Source: JAQBQB01 sp963757185 (GTDB lineage Bacteria > Gemmatimonadota > Gemmatimonadetes > Gemmatimonadales > Gemmatimonadaceae). Taken from it: a stretch of DNA of 64,000 nt. Position 1 is the first letter of the stretch. Each line of letters opens with the position of its first letter. The notes beneath the pieces were generated by a model. That model worked only from the letters and a program-made list of their open reading frames with translations, was not told the DNA's origin and made no database searches. Both the position numbers and the translations under genes were made by a program. Positions 56,885 through 64,000 of the stretch are shown here, piece after piece. The stretch is taken from positions 1,269,079 through 1,333,078 of the forward strand of contig CAVWQI010000002.1 in assembly GCA_963757185.1 (NCBI GenBank). Reading direction: 5' to 3'.

Positions 56885-59876
56885 TGCACCGCCGCGCGGT
56901 CGCTGCCTCGATGTGTCTGGCGATCGTCGCCTGCGCCCCGCCGGGGCGCGAAAGGTCGCGCGCCGACTCGTCGATTGCGAGGATCTCCAACACACATCTG
57001 GATTCGCTTCTGCGTCTGGGCGACTCGATCTACAAACAGTCACCGGACAGCGCGAAGCGAATATGGGCGACCGCGCTCGAGGCGGCACGATCCGCGAACG
57101 ACTCGGTCAGCCAAGCGCGCGCGCTCACCGGTCTCGGCCAGGCCGCGCGAGTGCTCGGCGATCTGACGGAGTCCCGGCGCCTGGGTGAACAGGGACTGGC
57201 GCTCAAGCTGCGCCTAGGCATGAACGCGGAATTATTTCGATCGTACAACGCGCTGGGTCTCCTCGCATCTCGAACGAGGAGCGCCTCGACGACGCGGCGT
57301 CCCTGCTTGCGCGAGCGACGGATGCGGCCGCGGCGAACGGCGATTCGATCTCCGTAGGCAAGGCGACGCTCAATGCTGGCCTCGTGGCCATGGACCTCGG
57401 GGCCTTCGATAGAGCCCGATCGCTCTTCGAACGCTCGCGGAACGGAGCCGCGTCGATGAACGACTCGGCCACGCTGGCGAAAGCGTTCGACAATCTGGCG
57501 GCACTCGACGTCACGCTCGGCGATCCGATCGCCGCCATCGCTTCGCTCGAAACGGCGCGTCGAATCGCGCGGAACGTCGGCGACTCGGCGACCGAGGTGA
57601 ACGCGCGTGGCCAACTCGCCACCGCGTACGACGCGCTCGGCGAACCACAGCGGGCGTTCGCTCTCTTCGACAGCGCGATCGCGATGGCGCGTCAGGGCGG
57701 GCGTCGTCAGGAAGTGGCCGAGGATCTTCAGCTCATGGCCGGGCTGTTCCTCGACGCCGGCGATTTCTCTCACGCGCTCGACTATTATCAGCGCTCGCTT
57801 GTCGCCACCGACTCGCTCGGGCAACCGGAAGAGCGCGGCAACATCCTCCGCAACGAAGCTCGAACCTACGCGGCGCTCGGCAATATTCCGCTGGCCGTCG
57901 AGCGCGCGGCGGAAGCGCGCCGGACACATCACGCAGTCGGATTGGCGTATCCCGAGCTGGCCGACGTGATCGTTCTCGCGAGCCTCACCCAACAGCGCGG
58001 ACGTCCCGCCGAGGCGAAGGCGCTTCTCGACACGGCTCGGGCGATGGCGATCAAACTGCAAGCCCCGATCGCCGGCGCGTATGTCGCGCTCGCCGACGCG
58101 CAGATTGCCGCCGAGTCGCGCGACTGGAACCGAGTGTTGAGCGCGATCGAACACGATCGGGCGTCGCTTGGACTGGCCGGGAGCGGAGCTGAAGCGACGG
58201 CACTCTCGCTCGAATCGCGCGCGCATGCGCAACTCGGACACCTCGAGGCTGCGCTGGCCGCCGGCCGCCGAGCGATCGCGACGGTCGAACGTGTGCGCGG
58301 GAACTACGCGTCCGGCGAACTGCGCACGACATACGCGTCGCAGCAGGCGAGCGTGTATGCCGCGCAGGTTCTGCTCCTCCTTCGCTTGAAGAAGACGGAA
58401 GAGGCCTTTCAGGTGGCCGACGCGGCGCGAGGGCGGGGCCTGCTCGATCATCTCGTGGCGGCGCGCGCAGACATTCGGGCGGCGGGCGATTCGCTGTTCG
58501 CCGGCGAGGGCGAGGGGGAAGCCCTTCTCCGTCGGATCGACGCGCTCGTCGGCAAGCTGCAAGCGGGCGAGACCCGGCCGCCGCGAGAACGGTCGGCGTC
58601 GTCGGTCGCGATATCGAAAGAGTTGCGCGACAGCCTCCTCGCCGCGCGCGCCGAGTATGAAGCGCTCGTGGCACGCGCGGGCTCGGCGGCTGGGGGCGGG
58701 CTTGGACCGTTCGCGACGTCGGAGGCGCGTCCGTCGCTGGCGGCAGTGACGGGGGCGCTTCGACCCGGCGAGGTCTTGCTCGAGTACTTCGTGCTCGACG
58801 ATCGCGTTCTCGTCTTCGCCCTGACATCGTCGGGATTGACGGTTCAGAGCACGAGCGAGCAAGCCGCGTCACTCGGCTCGCGAATTCAGCTTGCGCGCGA
58901 CCTGCTGCAACGCCGCGACGACACGGCGTCGGCGCGCCGCGTGCTCGGCGCGCTGCACGACATTCTCATCAAGCCGCTCGCGGCGAGCGGGGTTCTGCGG
59001 AATGCGACACGCCTGGTGGTGGTGCCGCATGGGCCGCTCGTGTACCTGCCATTCGCCGCACTCGTCGATCCCGAGTCGGGACAGTACATGGCGGAGCGAT
59101 ACGGCATCCTCAAGCTCGCCACCGCGGCGTCTCTCCCCTGGCTTCGCCGTCCAGAAGGTGCGCACGACGTGGCCCCCACCCACGACGCGGCGCGAGTTTT
59201 CGCGCCCTTCCCGGATCGCTTGCCGGCGACGCGAGGTGAAGCGGCCGAAATCGCGCGACTGCTGCCGTCGGCACATGTGTACTTGGGCGCCGAAGCGACG
59301 AAGTCCAACTTGCGAAGCGCACTGGAAAGCGGCGCAGTCGTCCACTTGGCGACGCACGCCAACATGAACGTGCGCAATCCGCTCTTTTCACAGCTCGAGC
59401 TGGCGCCGGCCGAGGCAGGGCGCGACAACGGCCGCCTCGAGGTCCACGAAATCCTCGGGTACCGCGTGTCGGCGCCTCTCGTCTTTCTGTCCGGATGCGA
59501 GACGGCGCTCGGCGGCGCGTGGTCCACGCGGTTCGACACGGGCGAGGACTATACGACGATCGCGCAGACCCTCCTCTATGCGGGCGGGGCGAACGTCGTC
59601 GCAACGCTCTGGAGAATCGACGACGCCGGGGCGGCCGCGTTTGCGGCCCACTTCTATAGATATCTCGGCCCGGAGGGTGTCGCCGAGGGACTGGCGCGAG
59701 CCCAACGAGCCATGTTGGCGGATCCCCGGTATCGGAGCCCCTACTATTGGGCGGCCTACGAAGCCATGGGGAGCGGCGTTCTGCCGGGTGCTTCCGCAAA
59801 TTCGACGTCAATGTCCGATGAATATGCAGAATCGGCGGTGCGTGCCCGTCCGCCGAATCGTCACCACACCTCTTAA
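56884..59876 (+). CDS. TPR-CHAT domain lipoprotein (caspase-like), with one frameshift
   Basis: From ATG 56884, a lipoprotein signal (VAASMCLAIVAC) is followed by many TPR repeats (DSLLRLGDSIYKQSPDSAKR, LNAGLVAMDLGAFDRARSLF, AFDNLAALDVTLGDPIAAIA). The C-terminal 330 residues form a CHAT domain with catalytic His in VHLATHANMNVR and Cys in FLSGCETALGG, ending TLWRIDDAGAAAFAAHFYRY. A one-base loss near 57260-57272 separates the first 125 codons from the rest. CHAT proteins are caspase-related proteases activated through their TPR or other partners. Here the protein should be anchored outside the cytoplasmic membrane, in an operon with a sigma/anti-sigma pair. Confidence 0.85.
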
Positions 59877-59894
59877 CCCGAGCGCGCGCCGAAC

Positions 59895-60948
59895 ATGAGC
59901 CTCGTGAACTTGAAATCGAATCGAGCGGCGTTGCTCGCGCGCGGTGCGGGCATCACGATTCTCGCGGCCGCACTCTTTGCGGGGTGTGAAAGTGATCGAA
60001 CGACCGGGCTCCGAGCTCCTTCCGGTCAACCATCGGCGGGGAAGGGCGGCGGCGGGACGGGGGGCACGGCGACGTTGACCGTCACGGCAGCAACCCCTCC
60101 CGCCGCGACGCAAGACACGACGCTCGACGTGAGCGTGTCCGGAACGGGATTCACCACCGGTGCTAGAGCGGTGTGGTCGCTCAACGGTGACACGACGCTC
60201 GTGCACGTCAAATCGACGAAGCGGGTGAGCGACTCGCAGATCATCGCCAGCCTCATAATTCCGGCGAACGCGCCGACCGCGTCGTACGACATTCAGGTCA
60301 TGCTCGTCGGCGGCAAGAAAGGTGTCGGTGCGGAGCTCTTCACGGTGACGCTCAAGGATCCGACCGCCCAGTTCCTTTTCCCACTCGCCGATGCCGCGCT
60401 GGGACTGCAGAGCGACCACATCGCCACCTACACCCAGGGCAACGTTTCGGTCTACGGAGACGGGATCTGTGGCGTCCACTCGAAGATCTTCGCGTACGAA
60501 ACGAACAACGGCGATGCGATCATGGGGACTAACGACTCCAAGTTTGCGGAATCGCCATTGCCCGAATTATCCACGCTCGGTGCGGCTCGTGCTGCGCGAC
60601 GACGCAGGGAACATCGTCAAGCAGTTCTCGACGGGCGCGTACTTGAACTTGTTCCGGATCGAGGACAACACTGATCTAATCCCGATTGGCACGACGGTTC
60701 TCCGCAGTTTCACGATCGCTCAAACCGCGGGGGGCTGCGATGTCTGGTGGAAGCCGTTGTTAGGCGACCAGGTGACGCCCACCGGCGCGGACCAGGTGAA
60801 CGTGACGCGTACGAGCGCGAGCACATGGTTGGTCCAGACGCAACCCTATCCGCACGACAAGGCCTATTGCATCGCCGACGGGCATCTGTACCACGTGCCG
60901 GTGAGCTTCACCGTCGTCGCCAGATCGAGCGGTGCCATGATCCGGTGA
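59895..60948 (+). CDS. Secreted lipoprotein with IPT/TIG-like domain, paralogue 1, frameshifted
   Basis: Lipoprotein signal ending LAAALFAGC, a Gly-rich linker, an Ig-like IPT/TIG-type domain (about residues 55-150: TLTVTAATPPAATQDTTLDV) and a C-terminal domain of about 190 residues shared with the next gene (FPLADAALGLQSDHIATY, CGVHSKIFAYETNNGDAIMG). An extra A at 60550-60551 (GGAATCG; the paralogue has GGATCG) shifts the frame, and without it the reading continues to 60948. It starts 18 bp after the CHAT gene, so it is probably co-transcribed. Function unknown. Confidence 0.75.
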
Positions 60949-61037
60949 TGCTGATCGCCGGTTCTCCTGCGAGCGCTCGCAAGAACCGGCGTCGTGTCCG
61001 ATGAACATTGGCGCGTCTACAACATTGGAGACACGCC

Positions 61038-61742
61038 ATGCGCATCGCAGCTTCGATGGTCGCCCTCGTCGCGTTCGCCGCGGCCTGCGGCACGGGTGAC
61101 GTAGGAAACACGCTCGTCAGCCCCCACGGTCCGGCGTTCGGCAAGACGCCGGCCCCCGTCGATCCCACCGCCACTTTCTTGTTTCCGCTCGACGACGCGG
61201 CGCTCGGTCTTCGGAGCGACCATATCGCGACCTACGTCAGCGGCGGTTCGTCGGCCTACGCCGACGGCGTCTGCGGCGTCCACTCGAAGATCTTCGCGTA
61301 CGAAACGGACAACGGCGACGCGATCATGGGGACTAACGACTCCAAGTATGCGGATCGCCGCTGCCCGAACTACCCGCGCAGGCTGCAACTCGTCCTGCGC
61401 GACGACGCAGGGAACATCGTCAAGCAGTTCTCGACGGGCGCGTACTTCAACGTGTACAGGGTCGAGGACAACACCGATCTCATCCCGATTGGCACGACGG
61501 TTCTCCGCAGTTTTACGATCGCTCAAACCGCGGGGGGCTGCGATGTCTGGTGGAAGCCGTTGTTAGGCGACCAGGTGACGCCCACCGGCGCGGATCAGGT
61601 GAACGTGACACGCACGAGCGCGACCACCTGGTTGGTCCAGACGCAACCCTATCCGAACGACAAGGCCTATTGCATCGCCGACGGACATCTGTACCACGTG
61701 CCAGTGAGCTTCACGATCGTCGCCAGCCAAGCGGTGCCGTGA
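61038..61742 (+). CDS. Secreted lipoprotein, paralogue 2 (intact)
   Basis: About 234 residues from ATG 61038 with GGAG 9 bases upstream. Lipoprotein-type signal (ASMVALVAFAAAC), no IPT/TIG domain, then the same C-terminal domain as the gene before: CGVHSKIFAYETDNGDAIMG, LQLVLRDDAGNIVKQFSTGA, AQTAGGCDVWWKPLLGDQVT, NDKAYCIADGHLYHVPVSFT. Conserved Cys and Trp residues and a terminal beta-rich part. The two genes are almost identical in DNA over their last 340 bp, indicating a recent duplication or gene conversion. Confidence 0.8.
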   Translation: MRIAASMVALVAFAAACGTGDVGNTLVSPHGPAFGKTPAPVDPTATFLFPLDDAALGLRSDHIATYVSGGSSAYADGVCGVHSKIFAYETDNGDAIMGTNDSKYADRRCPNYPRRLQLVLRDDAGNIVKQFSTGAYFNVYRVEDNTDLIPIGTTVLRSFTIAQTAGGCDVWWKPLLGDQVTPTGADQVNVTRTSATTWLVQTQPYPNDKAYCIADGHLYHVPVSFTIVASQAVP

Positions 61743-61752
61743 TCGCTTGCGG

Positions 61753-61790
61753 GGTGGAGGCTCGGGGTGGGACAGTCCCACCCGCTCGCT
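61753..61790. repeat. Collapsed A-type palindrome (tips only)
   Basis: GGTGGGAC-A-GTCCCACC flanked by CTCGGG on one side and CGCTCGCTCG on the other: the outer left and right ends of an A palindrome joined with the centre missing, in reverse orientation. It lies 11 bp after the stop of the lipoprotein gene and may act as a terminator-like hairpin. Confidence 0.65.
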
Positions 61791-61916
61791 CGCCAGGAAC
61801 GACGCATAACTACGATGCCTCCCGTGCGAGTCGGGCGAAGCGCTGCGCCTGCTCACCGCACTATTTCGACTGAAGCCGGCGTGGCACGTCACGCCATTCC
61901 CAATCGAGCCGGTACA

Positions 61917-62230
61917 CGCGCCGAGCCGACCGAGGGCCGGTCTCGTCGCTGCCTCCGTGCGCGTACGGCTCAACGCCGCGCTTGATCGCGCGTGCGCTGC
62001 GGCCGGTGCGCGCGCGTGACGTGGAGCTCGACGCGCATGCCGGCGCGCCCGAGGAAGCGCAGCAGCGCCTCGAGTAGTGCGCACCGGAGCGCACGTTCTC
62101 GCAGTTCGCTGGACCTGGTGAGGCGAGCGGGTGGGGCTGTCCGGAGCGGAGCCGAGGCAGTATTGCCGGGCAGTGTCGGCAATACTGCACTGGTCCGCGG
62201 AGGACAGTCCCACCCCGAGCCCCATGCCCA
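61917..62230. mobile_element. Composite palindromic element with decayed B and truncated HTH cargo
   Basis: Begins with a fragment of B's right flank (GGGCCGGTCTCGTCGCTGCC at 61933-61952), continues with the remnant HTH gene and ends with a complete A palindrome at 62130-62213 (inner stem CAGTATTGCC / GGCAATACTG). It fills most of the gap between 61790 and 62291. Confidence 0.7.
61985..62110 (-). pseudogene. Remnant of the element's XRE-type HTH gene
   Basis: The minus strand encodes LEALLRFLGRAGMRVELHVT, closely matching LETLLRFLVRAGLRVEIHVE of the intact gene at 30752-31003. The HTH part upstream of it is lost. Its position between B and A remnants is the same as in the intact copy. Confidence 0.75.
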
Positions 62231-62291
62231 TGCCCCAGGCCCCGAGCCCCATGCCTAACGGAGCTGGCCGCACAACCTATAGAATGGTGTC

Positions 62292-63976
62292 ATGACTCGT
62301 TCACTCGCCGCGTGCATCGCGTCGCTCGCCATCGCCTCGACACTCGGTGCGCAACAGGGCGCGCCGAGCGATCTCGGGAGCCGGATCGATCACATCTTCG
62401 ATCGCTTCACGCGAACGACGCCCGGATGCGGCGTCGGGCTCGCGAAGGACGGTCGCACGCTGTACGTGCACGGCTACGGCTCGTCGAATCTCGAATACGA
62501 CGTGCCAAACACCGAGAACACGGTGTTCGAGAGCGGCTCCGTGGCCAAGCAGTTCACGGCGAGCGCGATGCTCATGTTGGTCGCGGATGGCAAGCTCACG
62601 CTCGACGACGACATCCATAAGTATCTGCCGGAGGTGCCGTCGTTCGGCGGACAGAAGATCACGATCCGCAACCTGCTGACTCACACCAGCGGTCTGCGCG
62701 ACCAATGGGGCCTGTTGGGCATTGAAGGGCGAGGTCCGGGGACGCAGGTCCATTCGCCGCTCACGACGCTCGATCTCGTTGTGCACCAGAAGATGCTGAA
62801 CTTCCCGCCGGGGAGCGACTACCTGTACAGCAACACCGGCTACGCGCTCGCCGCGTTGATCATCGAGCGCGTCAGCGGCAAGACGCTCCAGGAGTTCACT
62901 CAGGAGCGCCTCTTCAAGCCGCTCGGCATGACGCACACGCAGTTGCGCGACGATTTCACGCGCGTCGTCCCGAATCGCGCGACGGCGTACAACGGTTCCG
63001 AGGCCGGCGGTTTTCATCAGGACATGCCGTTCACGAACATGATCGGCAACGGCGGCGTGCTCAGCACGATGGGTGATCTATTGAAGTGGAACGAGAACCT
63101 GGATCATCCGACCGTCGGTGGGGGGGGCCCAAGTACGTCGAAGCGATCGAGACGCAGATGCGGCTCACCAACGGGCGGTTGCTCACGTACGCCCTGGGGC
63201 TCGAGGTCGTGGACTACCAGGGCATCCGTGAAATTGGGCACAGTGGATCGACCGCGGGCTATCGGACGTTTCTTGCGCGGTATCCCGACCAGCACGTGTC
63301 GGCGGCCGTGTGGTGCAACGCGGCGTACGCGAATCCCACGTCGCTGCTCCATCAGGTAGTCGATCTCGTCCTCGTCAAGCCGTCGGGTGTCGCACAGCAG
63401 CAGGCCGTCTCGGAGAACGTGACGCGGTTGCCGGCGGAGGCGCTGTCGAAATGGACGGGGATGTATCGAGATCCGCACACGGATCAAACGATCACGCTGT
63501 CGGTCGCCAACGGTTCGCTATCGACCGGCGGACGTGGCGGCGGGGTTTGGATGCCCCTCGCGGCGGATCATTTTCGTACACCAGTCGGCGACGTCACGCT
63601 GAGCGGCGCCGCTGGCGGACGTGCGCTGCGGCTGATTCGTGCGGATGGGGATACGATTCGTTATGAGGAGGTTCGTCCTGCTGCGTCGCCGAGGGTCGAG
63701 GATTACGTCGGGACGTACACGAGCGACGAGCTCGACGTCGTGCTCACGCTTGCGGTAAAGGACGGGAAGCTCGTGATGCGGCGGCGGCCGGCGGACGAGT
63801 TCGAGCTTCGGCCGGTCTATGTGGACGACTTCCAGGCGGGGGGCGGGCTTGGCACCGTTCGGTTTACGCGAGGTGCGGACGGCAGGGTGACGGGGCTCGC
63901 GTTCTTCGCGGGGCGGGTGCTCGACGTTCGGTTTCATCGCCGTCTCGTCGCGGCAGGCGCGCCTCCAAAACGCTGA
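62292..63976 (+). CDS. Secreted class-C beta-lactamase-fold serine hydrolase, frameshifted in a G run
   Basis: Signal peptide RSLAACIASLAIASTLGAQ, then the S12/beta-lactamase fold with active-site SxxK in GSVAKQFTASAML and YSN in YLYSNTGYALAALI. The second frame (from about 63125) continues with PKYVEAIETQMRLTNGRLLT, the HSGSTAGY loop (KTG-like position) and a C-terminal lipocalin-like domain. The two frames meet at a run of eight G (63120-63127). All catalytic motifs are present, so if read through it should be an active esterase/peptidase-type enzyme. Substrate unknown. Confidence 0.8.
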
Positions 63977-64000
63977 GACGCCGCAATCGGGGAGGCTTTA

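Overview
The window is a GC-rich bacterial chromosome segment with densely packed genes on both strands. No rRNA, tRNA, phage or CRISPR genes were seen. The gene content suggests a Gemmatimonadota bacterium (inference from family content, not from a marker gene): five Pkn-type Ser/Thr kinases fused to WD40/TolB-like propellers or TPR modules, two large sortilin-type propeller proteins, a PadR/ADOP permease pair, NPCBM-GH27 galactosidase, class-C serine hydrolases and many lipoproteins.

Layout. 0-2.3 kb: start of an MBL-fold hydrolase, then an operon of two HtrA-like proteases and a LuxR-type regulator. 2.3-19.5 kb: secreted propellers, an NlpC/P60 lipoprotein, two kinases and a broken alpha-galactosidase. 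19.5-30.6 kb: ADOP/PadR pair, then a three-gene export locus (GAF-HlyD, MFP adaptor, PqqD-M50-HlyD) preceded by two tiny paralogous peptides with their own terminator and a divergent SARP/AAA regulator. 30.6-50.7 kb: kinases, a membrane/VWA pair, DoxX-HxlR, AI-2E transporter, with repeated palindromic elements between them. 50.7-55 kb: pgm, a decayed BrnT-type toxin with its antitoxin, a BNR propeller. 55.5-64 kb: ECF-like sigma factor, anti-sigma, TPR-CHAT lipoprotein, two near-identical secreted lipoproteins and a serine hydrolase.

Three things stand out. (1) A composite repeat occurs at several sites: a B palindrome, a cargo and an A palindrome. In the best copy (30561-31190) the cargo is an intact XRE-type HTH gene; other copies keep only its tail, no recognisable cargo, or fused ends. 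(2) An 8-bp tandem repeat (GTGGACCG) lies inside three unrelated genes; in the GAF-HlyD gene its copy number puts the conserved C-terminus out of frame. (3) The twin-peptide plus PqqD-M50-HlyD locus looks like an undescribed peptide maturation/export system.

Several genes carry single-base frameshifts, often in C/G runs. They may be real or assembly errors, and this limits functional claims for those genes.
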